A DNA stretch of 41,659 nt from Lysobacteraceae bacterium. GTDB taxonomy: Bacteria > Pseudomonadota > Gammaproteobacteria > Xanthomonadales > Xanthomonadaceae. Of the stretch, positions 8,935 through 16,663 are shown in pieces. Below the pieces are notes generated by a model. The model searched no databases. It was not told the origin of the DNA and saw only the letters and a list, made by a program, of their open reading frames with translations. The number at the start of each line of letters is the position of its first letter. Positions within the stretch are counted from its first letter, which is position 1. The position numbers and the translations under genes are program-made. The stretch spans positions 1 through 41,659 of the forward strand of contig JANINR010000056.1 in NCBI GenBank assembly GCA_024508915.1. Direction: 5' to 3'.

Positions 8935-10140
8935 TCAGCCGCCCAGGTCGAACGTGAACGTCGCGCCCTTGCCGGGCTCGCCCTGCGCCTCGATCTGGCC
9001 GCCGTGGCGCTCGATGATCCGCTGCACGACGGCCAGCCCGACGCCGGTGCCGCTGAATTCGGAGGCCTTGTGCAGGCGCTCGAACGGCCGGAAGAGCCGA
9101 CCCGCGTCCGCCGCCTCGAAACCGGCGCCGTTGTCGCGGACGAAGAAGCGCGTGCGGCCGTCCGCGGTCGTGGCGCCGACGGCGATGTGCGCGTGGGCGA
9201 CGCGCGAGGAGTATTTCCACGCGTTGCCCAGCAGGTTTTCCATCACCGAGCGCAGCAGCCCGCGATCGGCGCGGCATGCCAGGCCCGGGGCGATGTCCAC
9301 CGTGGCCTCGCGTTCGGGTGCCAGGCGGCGCAGGTCCGCCATGATCTCCGCCGCCATCGCCGACAGGTCGACGTCGGTGCGTTCGAGCGCGGCGCCGCCG
9401 ACGTGCGCCAGCGCGAGCAGGTCGTCGACGAGTTGGGTCATGTGGTCGACGGAGCGCTGCAGGCGCTCCAGGTGCTCGCCGAACTTCGGCGGCAGCGGCA
9501 CGCTCTGGTCCATCGCCATCACCTGGCAGGTCATGGCGATCACCTGCAGGGGCGCGCGCAGGTCGTGGCTGACCATCGCGTTGAACGCCTCGACGTCGCG
9601 CAGCGTGCGCTCGATCGTGCGGGTGCGCTCGGCGACGCGCCGCTCGAGGTCGCGGTTGAGCTCCAGCACCTGGGCCTCGGCGCGCTTCTGCTCAGTGATG
9701 TCCTGGCAGACGCCGAGCAGCCGCACCAGCTTGCCGTCGTCGTCGAGCACCGGGTGCGCCCAGGTGTGCAGGTAGCGCATCGACCCGTCCGGCAGCAGGA
9801 TGCGCTCGTCGTGCGAATAGGGCACGTGCTCGTGGAAGACGCGGTTGGTGGCGTCCATCACCCGCTGGCGGTCGTCCGGATGGACCATCGCCAGGTAGTT
9901 CTCATAGGTCGGCGTGTAGCTGTCCGGGCTCAGCCCGTAGATGCGGTAGAGCTCGGCCGACCAGGTGGCCGTCGGCTCACTGATGTCCCACTCCCAGGTC
10001 CCCAGGTGGGCCACGCCCTGGGTGTCGACCATGAGCTGCTCGAGGCGGCGCAGGCGCTGCTCGAGGCGCTTGAGCGCGCCGGGGTCCGAGGCGGGCGGGG
10101 TGGGAGCGGGCGGGGCCGGAACGTCCATGCCCCGCATCAT
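8935..10140 (-). CDS. PAS-domain sensor histidine kinase, orphan
   Basis: 401 residues, with no membrane segment and so probably cytosolic. One PAS domain (PAS_3-like, about 43-150, ending GVCQDITEQKRAEA) is followed by a coiled linker, a HisKA domain with H192 in VSHDLRAPL, and an HATPase domain with N-box ENLLGNAWKY, DNGAGF and GTGVGLAVV. The pattern SHDLRAPLQVI is typical of phytochrome-type and related kinases. No response regulator is encoded next to it, so its partner is elsewhere. The start could be 10140 (ATGATG) or 10128; neither has a clear ribosome-binding site. Confidence 0.9.
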   Translation of the reverse strand: MMRGMDVPAPPAPTPPASDPGALKRLEQRLRRLEQLMVDTQGVAHLGTWEWDISEPTATWSAELYRIYGLSPDSYTPTYENYLAMVHPDDRQRVMDATNRVFHEHVPYSHDERILLPDGSMRYLHTWAHPVLDDDGKLVRLLGVCQDITEQKRAEAQVLELNRDLERRVAERTRTIERTLRDVEAFNAMVSHDLRAPLQVIAMTCQVMAMDQSVPLPPKFGEHLERLQRSVDHMTQLVDDLLALAHVGGAALERTDVDLSAMAAEIMADLRRLAPEREATVDIAPGLACRADRGLLRSVMENLLGNAWKYSSRVAHAHIAVGATTADGRTRFFVRDNGAGFEAADAGRLFRPFERLHKASEFSGTGVGLAVVQRIIERHGGQIEAQGEPGKGATFTFDLGG

Positions 10141-10239
10141 ACGGCCAGGCCGAGGGCGTCACGGGCGGGTTGGCAAGGGAGGTCTGCCGATTTGAGCTGC
10201 CCGGAGGCTATGCTCGGATCATGACATTACATGGCACCG

Positions 10240-10456
10240 GCAGATCCGCAACGTCTAGGCCTCTTGTGCGCGCGGCTACGAAGAGCCGACGTCGCAGGTA
10301 CCTGGCTGCAACCGGGACTAGCCTCTCCGCGCCGCATGCGGCTGTCTGTGACCGCAGGAACGGCTTCGCAACGTTGTTGGGGGTGGTGAAGACGCATTCG
10401 CTGGGGCAGATCAGTCCGCGCCCTACGAAATGGGTGGGGAGTACCGCCGCAACATG
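10240..10456 (+). pseudogene. Decayed second copy of the icmF 3' end
   Basis: About 217 bases align with 4893-5112 of icmF, the last ~73 codons without the stop. A 16-base exact match opens it (10240-10255), then an in-frame TAG (10256-10258) replaces a glutamate codon, small indels break the frame, and a 30-base exact match follows at 10385-10414. The tail still encodes [11 protein letters not shown] against [11 protein letters not shown] in the live gene, but with different synonymous codons (GAG TAC for GAA TAT), pointing to a diverged allele rather than a recent local copy. The stop codon is gone and an AT-rich gene starts 14 bases later, much as the gene at 5125 starts close behind intact icmF. 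No homology to icmF is visible upstream of 10240. Confidence 0.88.
10385..10414 (+). repeat. 30-base direct repeat, copy 2 (in icmF remnant)
   Basis: Identical to 5040-5069 inside icmF. The surrounding remnant is clearly less similar, so this block stands out either as a conserved recombination site or as a chance run within a diverged copy. Confidence 0.95.
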
Positions 10457-10470
10457 GCGAGGGGGAAGGA

Positions 10471-11013
10471 ATGAATCAGGCACAGATTGAAGATCTCATT
10501 AAATTGGTTGCTACTCCTTTTTGGGCACGCGCCGATTTTTGGATCTCCTTCGTGATAGGCCTTCTCGGGTTGTACCTTTCATTCCGAGCATTTAGAGAAG
10601 CAAAAGCAGCTCGTAAAGCAGCTGTTGCTGCGGGCCGAACGGTAAAAATTCAAACCGTAACGATCGAATTGAGTGAGGTATCTCAGCGGCTCGACGCGAT
10701 TAGCGAAAATATTAGCTTCACAGAAGCGAGAAATTTGCTCGCGGAGATAAGTCGTAAGCTCCGCCGCGTCCTTTCCCCATTTTCTGAAGATGAAAGCTTT
10801 AAGGAGGCAATCGAATCTCTAAGGCTAGGCTTGGAAGCCGCGAAGGAAGCGCTGACGTCGGTTAGACCAACGCATGAGAACGATGCTCAGGGTGCAGCTG
10901 CCGGAGTGGTTTATTTTGGTGTTGAGAGCGAATTTTCAAATATAAATAATCTAATTGCGGATGTTATTGGATTGCTAGAGCGCGGATTGATGCGCCAAGG
11001 CGGAGGTCAATAG
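10471..11013 (+). CDS. AT-rich cassette gene 1: single-pass membrane protein with long helical cytosolic domain
   Basis: 180 residues, not recognised. One membrane segment lies at about 22-40 (FWISFVIGLLGLYLSF), followed at once by a basic helix (REAKAARKAAVAAG). A predicted mostly helical, coiled-coil-prone domain spans about 60-130 and ends in a less structured tail. By the positive-inside rule the large domain should be cytosolic. Composition is unlike the neighbours: hand counts of 60-base lines starting at 10501 and 10921 give 29 and 19 G+C. Codons such as AAT, ATA and AAA, rare elsewhere here, are common. GAGGGGGAAGGA precedes the ATG. It is coupled to the next gene (3-base gap). Likely horizontally acquired; a defence or toxin-like role is only a guess. 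Confidence 0.75.
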   Translation: MNQAQIEDLIKLVATPFWARADFWISFVIGLLGLYLSFRAFREAKAARKAAVAAGRTVKIQTVTIELSEVSQRLDAISENISFTEARNLLAEISRKLRRVLSPFSEDESFKEAIESLRLGLEAAKEALTSVRPTHENDAQGAAAGVVYFGVESEFSNINNLIADVIGLLERGLMRQGGGQ

Positions 11014-11016
11014 AAA

Positions 11017-11382
11017 ATGGATTCCAATGAACGAGAGGCCTTTAACGAGATCGTCCGCGACATGGTTGAGAGCACAAACTCTGGCGCAATGATCTGGAAA
11101 AGGATTAATCCGACGGCTTACTCTTGGACCGACAGTGGCGGCCAAATTTTGTTGCAGCAGGTTAAGAAGACAATCAGGTTGAATGCTGGTGCAACTCGCG
11201 AGGTTCGAGGTTACTTTATCCAAGTTCTAGATTCGACTATGGGTCAGCAACTTGCGGTTAATAGCACCGAAGAGAAAGAAGCCCACGATATTCTGAGCGA
11301 GCTTTACGAAGCGATTGGCGCAAGCTTTACGAAGAAGGGTGTCGATTTTTTGAAGAGTTTGGTTTCAGCCGCTAAGAAGTGA
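11017..11382 (+). CDS. AT-rich cassette gene 2: small soluble protein, unknown function
   Basis: 121 residues with no signal peptide, membrane segment or recognised motif. The N-terminus is acidic and helical (NEREAFNEIVRDMVES). A central part looks beta-rich (TAYSWTDSGGQILLQQVKKTIRL ... REVRGYFIQVLD), and the C-terminus is helical and lysine-ended. It starts 3 bases after gene 1 stops, with GGAGG inside the end of gene 1 as its ribosome-binding site, so the two are almost certainly translated together. The line starting 11161 has 27 G+C in 60. The tight pairing of a membrane protein with a small soluble partner suggests a two-component functional unit. Confidence 0.72.
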   Translation: MDSNEREAFNEIVRDMVESTNSGAMIWKRINPTAYSWTDSGGQILLQQVKKTIRLNAGATREVRGYFIQVLDSTMGQQLAVNSTEEKEAHDILSELYEAIGASFTKKGVDFLKSLVSAAKK

Positions 11383-11410
11383 GCCGACATTTTCTATGTT
11401 TGTTAGTAGT

Positions 11411-11449
11411 CGTCGTTATCGACGGTCTTGCTGCGACGCGTTCGCGTCG
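11411..11449. other. Two short hairpins after the AT-rich cassette
   Basis: CGTCG-TTAT-CGACG (11411-11424) and CGACGCG-TT-CGCGTCG (11434-11449) are perfect inverted repeats just downstream of the cassette. No T-run follows, so they are not textbook terminators, but they sit where the cassette transcript should end. Confidence 0.4.
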
Positions 11450-11494
11450 GGGATTTACTTAGTTGCAGCCCTAAGCGGTATGCCAATCGACCTA

Positions 11495-11522
11495 TTGTTT
11501 AGGTGTTATACATCACTACAAT
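11495..11522 (+). promoter_or_regulatory. Predicted sigma-70 promoter for the ABC exporter operon
   Basis: TTGTTT (11495-11500), a 16-base spacer and TACAAT (11517-11522), about 32 bases upstream of the ATG at 11555. It lies in the AT-rich region after the cassette. Confidence 0.5.
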
Positions 11523-11554
11523 ACCAACTCATCTAGGCGACCGCGGCGGATGGG

Positions 11555-12442
11555 ATGGCTCTCGAATTGGCTTTGGAATCAGTCGGTTACCGCTACCGCG
11601 GTGGCCATGAGGCGGTCGCCGGCGTCGATCTGGCGCTAACGCCGGGCATCGTCGGCCTTCTGGGGCCGAACGGGGCGGGAAAATCGACCCTGATGCGGGT
11701 CCTGTCCACCCTGGCGAAGGCCACGGCCGGCCGGGTGACCTGGCGCGGCGAGGACATCGCCCGCAAGCCGGACGCGCTGCGCCGGGAGCTGGGCTATCTG
11801 CCGCAGGACTTCGGGGTGTACGAGGCGCTGTCCGCGCGCGAGTTCCTCGCGTTCCTCGCGGCGGTGAAGGGGCTGCCGGCGCGCACGGTCGCACAGCGCG
11901 TCGACGCATGCCTCGCGACGGTCGGCCTCGACGACGTCGCCGACAAGCGCCTGGGCGGCTATTCGGGCGGCATGCGCCAGCGCGTCGGCATCGCGCAGGC
12001 GCTGCTCAACGACCCGAAGCTGCTGATCGTGGACGAGCCGACGGTCGGGCTGGATCCGGAGGAGCGCGTGCGCTTCCGCCACCTGCTGGCGGAGCTGGCC
12101 GGCGAGCGGCTGGTGATCCTGTCGACGCACATCGTGTCCGACATCGAGGCCAGCGCCGGCACGCTGGCGGTGATGGCGGGCGGCAGGCTGCGCTTCCACG
12201 GCGCGCCGGAAACGCTGATGGCCGCGGCGGAAGGGCAGGTGTGGCAGTGGACGCTGCCGGCCGAGCGGCTCGCCGAAGCGCGCACGCGCCTGAAGATCAG
12301 CCGCGCGCAGCGGCGCGCGTACGGCGTGGAGGTGCGCGTGGTGGGCGACAAACCGTCGGAGGACGCACAACGCGTTGCGCCCGACCTCGAGGACGCCTAC
12401 CTGTGGCTGCTGCATCGCAGCGGCGAAGCGGCGGCCGCATGA
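11555..12442 (+). CDS. ABC transporter ATP-binding protein (ABC-2 exporter type)
   Basis: 295 residues. Walker A is LLGPNGAGKST near residue 33, the signature is YSGGMRQRVGIAQA, Walker B is LLIVDEPTVGLDP, and the switch histidine is in LSTHIVSD. The C-terminal ~80 residues are the usual accessory extension of exporter-type ATPases. It is transcribed with the following permease (ATGA overlap), together forming an ABC-2-like exporter. The predicted promoter at 11495 is close. The substrate cannot be told from sequence. The GC content returns to the chromosomal norm here, marking the end of the AT-rich patch. Confidence 0.92.
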   Translation: MALELALESVGYRYRGGHEAVAGVDLALTPGIVGLLGPNGAGKSTLMRVLSTLAKATAGRVTWRGEDIARKPDALRRELGYLPQDFGVYEALSAREFLAFLAAVKGLPARTVAQRVDACLATVGLDDVADKRLGGYSGGMRQRVGIAQALLNDPKLLIVDEPTVGLDPEERVRFRHLLAELAGERLVILSTHIVSDIEASAGTLAVMAGGRLRFHGAPETLMAAAEGQVWQWTLPAERLAEARTRLKISRAQRRAYGVEVRVVGDKPSEDAQRVAPDLEDAYLWLLHRSGEAAAA

Positions 12443-13995
12443 GCGTGCCGCGCGCCATCGCCGCGGTGCTGGTCGCCGACCTGCGCCAGCGCCTGCGTGC
12501 GCCGCGGACCTGGGTCGTCGTCGTCGGCCTGGCGGCGGCGATGTGGTGGTGCTTCCCGGCGTTTGAGACGCACTACCTCACGGTGTCCATCGACGGCATG
12601 CGCGGCCGCTACTCCAGCGCTTGGATCGGCATGATCGAGGCGCTGATCTACAGCGCGTCGCTGTCGCTGTTCGGCTTCTTCCTGGTGCGCGGCACGCTGG
12701 TGCGCGACTTCGAGACACGCACCTGGCAGCTGCTCGTGGCGACGACGATGAGCCGCAGCGCCTATCTCTTCGCGAAGTGGCTCAGCCACATGGCGCTGTT
12801 CGCGATGGTCGTCGGGGCGGGACTCGCGCTCGGCCTCGGTGCGCAGTGGGTGCGGGCCGAGGACCGCCACATTGACCTGATCGAACTGATCAAGCCGGCG
12901 CTGCTGCTCACGATGCCGACGCTGGCGCTGACCGCGGCGCTGGCGGTGTGGTTCGACATGGTGCCGTGGTTGCGGCGCAGCGCGGGGAACGTATTGTTTT
13001 TCGTGCTGTGGGTGACGCTGTTGAGCGTCAACACCTCGCAGGCCTCGCATTCGTCGTCCATGCCGACGCCGTGGCCGGGCGATCCGCACGGGCTGCTGGT
13101 CGCCGAGCACGACCTGGGCCGCGACTGGCCGGTGCCCGCGCCGAAGGGCGAGGATCGCGGCATCAACATCGGCGCGCAGGTGATGAAGGACGGCGAGCAG
13201 GCCATCCTCGTCGACTGGACGCACTGGCGCGTCGACGCGGGCGCGCTGCACGCGCGCGGCTTCTGGCTCGGGCTCGCTCTCGGATTGCTGGCGCTCGCGG
13301 TGCCGCTTCTGGATCGTTGCGCGGCGCATGTCGGCAAGCCGGGTCGTTCGACCGGCTCCGGCGCGACGCTGCGCTGGCTCGACCGGCTGCTCCGGCCGCT
13401 CGAGCGCCTGCCGGGCGGCGCGCTGGCGGCCGCCGAGCTGCGGCTGATCCTGCGCGGCCGCCGCTGGTGGTGGTGGCTAGCGATGCTCGTGCTGCTCGGC
13501 ATGCAGGCTTTCGCGGTGCCGGCGGCGATGGCGACGTCCGCGATCCTGGCCTGGGTGCTGCTGATCGACGTGTTCGCGCGCCTGGTGCTGCGCGAGCAGG
13601 AGACGCGCACCGGCGGGCTGGTGTTCACCGCGCCCGCCGCGCAGCGACGCCTGGTGCTCACGCGGGTGCTCGTGTCGCTCGGCCTGGCCTGGGCCGTGAC
13701 GTTGCCGGCGACGTTGCGGCTGATCGGATCGCAGCCGACGGTCGCCTTCGCGATCCTGGCCGTCGGCGCTTCGTTCGCGCTCTGGGGCATGGCGACCAGC
13801 GCGCTGGCGCGCAACGGCCGCCTGTTCGAGCTGATCGCGTTGTCGGTGGCCTACGCGGGCCTGCAGCACGGCGCGCTCTCCTACGTCCTCGTGGCACCCG
13901 AGACCACGCTGCGCTGGCATCTCGTGGCGCTGCCGATGGCCTTGGCCCTGCTGTTCGTGGCCCACTGGAAGCTGCTACCGTCGAGTCGTTCCTGA
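12439..13995 (+). CDS. ABC-2-type membrane permease
   Basis: 518 residues with about 11-12 predicted membrane segments, the first at about 22-38 and the last near the C-terminus (LVALPMALALLFVAHW). A central extracytoplasmic region with conserved-looking VNTSQASHSSSMPTPWPGDPHGLL lies between the two halves, and GALAAAELRLILRGRRWWWWLAML begins the second half. The start codon overlaps the ATPase stop (ATGA), giving translational coupling. The two-halves architecture fits a single-polypeptide ABC-2 permease. The permease itself is not close to a named subfamily I can recognise, so the exported compound is unknown. Confidence 0.88.
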   Translation: MSVPRAIAAVLVADLRQRLRAPRTWVVVVGLAAAMWWCFPAFETHYLTVSIDGMRGRYSSAWIGMIEALIYSASLSLFGFFLVRGTLVRDFETRTWQLLVATTMSRSAYLFAKWLSHMALFAMVVGAGLALGLGAQWVRAEDRHIDLIELIKPALLLTMPTLALTAALAVWFDMVPWLRRSAGNVLFFVLWVTLLSVNTSQASHSSSMPTPWPGDPHGLLVAEHDLGRDWPVPAPKGEDRGINIGAQVMKDGEQAILVDWTHWRVDAGALHARGFWLGLALGLLALAVPLLDRCAAHVGKPGRSTGSGATLRWLDRLLRPLERLPGGALAAAELRLILRGRRWWWWLAMLVLLGMQAFAVPAAMATSAILAWVLLIDVFARLVLREQETRTGGLVFTAPAAQRRLVLTRVLVSLGLAWAVTLPATLRLIGSQPTVAFAILAVGASFALWGMATSALARNGRLFELIALSVAYAGLQHGALSYVLVAPETTLRWHLVALPMALALLFVAHWKLLPSSRS

Positions 13996-14011
13996 CCTGA
14001 AGTGGGTGGGC

Positions 14012-14695
14012 ATGTCCGCACCGGCCTTCTCGTTCGACGCGCTCGAAACCCATCTCGCCGCCATTCCGGATGGCCCGGCGAGCGTGTTCAATACCTCTCG
14101 CTGGCAAGTGCGTATCAACCGGATTGGCTGGGCGGGGGCTCTGATCGCTCTGCTGCCGAGCCTGCTGATCCAGTTTATGGATCCTGCGGTCTGGATGGTC
14201 TGGACGGCGCGGATCGGTCTGGGGGTCGAAATTGCTGGGTTCTTTCCGGCGTTCGTACGGTCGGCCGCTGTGCTCGGGATTTCCTTCCGGCATTGGCGTC
14301 GCGAACAGGTGCGCCAGCTGGACCATGACTTCGAGCAGTTCCGGCAACTTCGAGCCTGGCTGTCACAGTGTTCGACCGACTCGCGCGAGGAAGCTCTCCG
14401 TTTCGTGCGCGGGAGCCGCGAGCGGCTCGGATCGAAACTGCATCTCCTCGTGGGGGGCATCGATAAGCTCGGTGTCTTGCCGGTCGCCGTCGCCGTCGCG
14501 CTTCAGTGGAAGGAATTCAGCGGTGAGTCGGCCGACATTTCGCTGTGGTGGGTCCTCGTCGCGCTCTTCCTGCTGCTCCTCTATGCCATCGGCTTCGTGA
14601 CCTCGCTCATGCGGATCCGCCTGGAGTTGTACGAAATGGTCCTGTCCGATTCCATCGAATCCCGTAGCGTCCAGGCGCCGACGCCGGCCGGCTGA
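14012..14695 (+). CDS. Membrane protein of unknown function downstream of ABC exporter
   Basis: 227 residues from the ATG at 14012; an in-frame GTG at 14006 is possible. Membrane segments are seen at about 39-57 and 62-85 (two near the N-terminus) and at about 180-205 near the C-terminus, with a charged helical cytosolic stretch between (RHWRREQVRQLDHDFEQFRQL ...). It starts 16 bases after the permease stop and could be the third gene of that operon. No family was recognised. The arrangement of two membrane pairs around a helical middle resembles many small sensory or accessory membrane proteins, but no motif supports a function. Confidence 0.7.
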   Translation: MSAPAFSFDALETHLAAIPDGPASVFNTSRWQVRINRIGWAGALIALLPSLLIQFMDPAVWMVWTARIGLGVEIAGFFPAFVRSAAVLGISFRHWRREQVRQLDHDFEQFRQLRAWLSQCSTDSREEALRFVRGSRERLGSKLHLLVGGIDKLGVLPVAVAVALQWKEFSGESADISLWWVLVALFLLLLYAIGFVTSLMRIRLELYEMVLSDSIESRSVQAPTPAG

Positions 14696-14730
14696 ACCGC
14701 GACAGGGCGACCGGACGGTGGCGGGGGCCC

Positions 14731-14755
14731 AAAGCGCGCATAATTGCGCGCCTTT
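14731..14755. other. Near-perfect palindrome upstream of histidine kinase gene
   Basis: AAAGCGCGCA-TAAT-TGCGCGCCTTT forms an inverted repeat with one bulged base. It lies 35 bases after the preceding gene and 20 before the kinase start, and contains CATAAT, a possible -10. It could be a weak terminator for the gene before, an operator, or both. No T-run follows beyond CTTT. Confidence 0.45.
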
Positions 14756-14775
14756 GCCCCCGCCCGAGCGCTGCG

Positions 14776-16365
14776 TTGCTCACCTACGACGACCTCTTCC
14801 AGCGCTCCCCCAACGCCTACATGGTCCTGGACCGCGAGTTCCGGTACCTGGAGGCGAACCGTGCCTACGAGCAGCTGACCGGCCTCAGCCGGGCGGAACT
14901 GCTCGGGCGGGGCCTGTTCGACCTGTTCCCCGGCGCCGACAACGAGGACGGCACGTCCCAGGCGGCCGTGCTCCGGGCGTCCCTCGAGCGTGCCTTCGCG
15001 ACGGGCGAGCGCGACGTGCTCGCGTTGATTCCCTACGCCATCACGACCGACACGCCGGACGGGCCGGTCGTCGCGATGCGCTACTGGAGCGCGACGCACA
15101 CGCCGCTGCGCGATACGGAGGGGCAGGTCTACGCCGTGCTCCAGCACACGACCGACGTCACCGACCTGCAGCGCCTGCGCGAAGAGGTTCGCCTCACCCG
15201 CGCGGCCACCGGCCTGACCATCGAGCAACTGCAGGAAGGCGTCCTGTCGCGCGCGGCCGCGGTGCAGCAACGGGTCCAGGCGCTGTCCGCGGAACACCGC
15301 TTCCTGACCGACCTGTTCGAGCAGGCGCCGGGCTTCGTCGCGGTGCTGCGCGGGCCGCGGCACATCTACACCCTGGTCAACGAAGCCTACGAACGCCTGG
15401 CCGATCGGAGCGGCTTCGTCGGGCTCGAGGTCCGGGAAGCGCTGCCGGACCTCGCGGACCAGGGCTTCTTCGAGCTGCTCGACACGGTGTTCGAAAGCGG
15501 CGAGCCGTACGTCGGCACGGGCGTCCCGGTGGTCTTCGGCGGCGCCGACGGCGGGGTGACCCGCTTCGTGGACTTCGTCTACCAGCCGATCCGCGACGCC
15601 GCGGGCAAGGTCGAGGGCATCTTCGTCCAGGGATCCGACGTGACGGACCGGCACGTCGCGCTGGACGCGCTGCGCGCGGCCGACCGGCAGAAGGACCAGT
15701 TCCTCGCCACGCTGGCCCACGAGCTGCGCAATCCGCTGTCGCCGATCTCGATGGCGGCGGAACTGCTGCGCCGTTCGCCGGATCCGGCGACCGTGGCCCG
15801 TGCGGCCGAGATCGTCGGCCGCCAGGCCGAGCACATGCGCCACCTGGTCGAGGACCTCGTCGACGTGTCGCGCGTGACCCGCGGCCTGGTGACCATCGAA
15901 CCGCGACCGATCCCGCTGGCGACGATCGTCGCCGCCGCGGTCGAGCAGACCGCGCCCGCGGCGGAACAGCGCGGGCACCGCCTCGACATCGACGACGCGG
16001 CGCCGGGACTGGTGGTCGACGCCGATGCCGTGCGCCTGACCCAGGTGGTCGCGAACCTGCTCAGCAACGCCGCGAAGTACACGCCGCCCGGCGGGCACAT
16101 CCAGCTGTCGATCGCGCGCGAGGGCAACGAAGCCGTGCTGCGCGTGCGCGACAACGGCATCGGCATGGACGCGGCGCTGCTGCCGCGGGTGTTCGAGCTG
16201 TTCGCTCAGGCCGAGGTCACGCCGGCGCGTCGCGTCGGCGGCCTCGGTGTCGGCCTGGCGCTGGCGCTGAGCATGGCGCGCATGCACGGCGGCAGCCTGC
16301 AGGCCTTCAGCGACGGGCTGGGGAAGGGTTCGCTGTTCGAACTGCGCCTGCCGGCCTCGGCCTAG
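14776..16365 (+). CDS. Sensor histidine kinase with two PAS domains, orphan
   Basis: 529 residues. A PAS domain (about 5-130, opening DDLFQRSPNAYMVLDREFRYLEAN) is followed by a coiled coil, a second PAS domain (about 175-292, ending QGSDVTDRHVALDAL), a HisKA domain with H315 in LAHELRNPLSP, and an HATPase domain with VANLLSNAAKY, DNGIGM and GGLGVGLALALSMA. No membrane segment is present. The start appears to be TTG at 14776, since the PAS homology begins immediately and no ATG or GTG lies close; the exact start is uncertain. No response regulator is adjacent. LAHELRNPLSPI is typical of hybrid-like kinases that pair with separate CheY-type receivers. Confidence 0.88.
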   Translation: MLTYDDLFQRSPNAYMVLDREFRYLEANRAYEQLTGLSRAELLGRGLFDLFPGADNEDGTSQAAVLRASLERAFATGERDVLALIPYAITTDTPDGPVVAMRYWSATHTPLRDTEGQVYAVLQHTTDVTDLQRLREEVRLTRAATGLTIEQLQEGVLSRAAAVQQRVQALSAEHRFLTDLFEQAPGFVAVLRGPRHIYTLVNEAYERLADRSGFVGLEVREALPDLADQGFFELLDTVFESGEPYVGTGVPVVFGGADGGVTRFVDFVYQPIRDAAGKVEGIFVQGSDVTDRHVALDALRAADRQKDQFLATLAHELRNPLSPISMAAELLRRSPDPATVARAAEIVGRQAEHMRHLVEDLVDVSRVTRGLVTIEPRPIPLATIVAAAVEQTAPAAEQRGHRLDIDDAAPGLVVDADAVRLTQVVANLLSNAAKYTPPGGHIQLSIAREGNEAVLRVRDNGIGMDAALLPRVFELFAQAEVTPARRVGGLGVGLALALSMARMHGGSLQAFSDGLGKGSLFELRLPASA

Positions 16366-16377
16366 GCCCAGGCCCGG

Positions 16378-16590
16378 CTAGCGCGAGGCGACTTTCTTCG
16401 GGACGGGGGACGGGCGCTTGCGCTTGTCGGCGTCGGACCGGAACGCGGTCGGCGGCTTGGTGCGCAGCGGGGTGTTGCCGAGGACTTCGATGCGGCCGCC
16501 GCGCTTGCGGAAGGCGGCGATGTCGGCGGTGATGCTCTGGTGGGTCAGGCTCTGGGACTGGTCGTTGGCGGGTGACGGCTTGCGGGCCAT
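16378..16590 (-). CDS. Small basic protein with GGRIEVLG motif (paralog A)
   Basis: 70 residues, highly charged, with no membrane segment. The core TADIAAFR..GGRIEVLG (residues about 21-44) is shared with the protein at 38934-39182; 20 of 25 aligned residues are identical. The tail is very basic and proline-containing (DADKRKRPSPVPKK). AAGGAGAG lies 6 bases before the ATG and a good sigma-70 promoter is upstream (16626-16655). The FxxxGGxIxxL pattern faintly recalls the core of the RNA-polymerase-binding protein SutA of Pseudomonas, but the flanks differ, so this is only a suggestion. It is divergent from the RIO kinase gene. Confidence 0.75.
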   Translation of the reverse strand: MARKPSPANDQSQSLTHQSITADIAAFRKRGGRIEVLGNTPLRTKPPTAFRSDADKRKRPSPVPKKVASR

Positions 16591-16625
16591 GCCTCTCCTT
16601 AGCGGTGACGTGGACGTGATTCACA

Positions 16626-16655
16626 ATTATATTACAAATCAAAGAGTTAAAGCAA
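16626..16655 (-). promoter_or_regulatory. Predicted promoter for small GGRIEVLG protein
   Basis: On the minus strand, TTGCTT (16655-16650), an 18-base spacer and TATAAT (16631-16626). The -10 is a perfect consensus. The intergenic region is strikingly AT-rich for this genome and must also serve the divergent RIO kinase gene, for which TATATT on the plus strand is a possible -10. Confidence 0.65.
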
Positions 16656-16663
16656 CCCAACCC

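Noticed and set aside
10170-10490. Plus-strand 106-residue open frame over the remnant
   Set aside because: Its codons come from shifted icmF DNA and it has no homology of its own; treated as pseudogene.
11411-11449. Rho-independent terminator for the AT-rich cassette
   Set aside because: Two perfect hairpins but no T-run; listed only as hairpins.
12872-12890. TGATCGAACTGATCAA as an FNR-like site
   Set aside because: Lies inside the permease coding sequence and the spacing does not fit a TTGAT-N4-ATCAA site.
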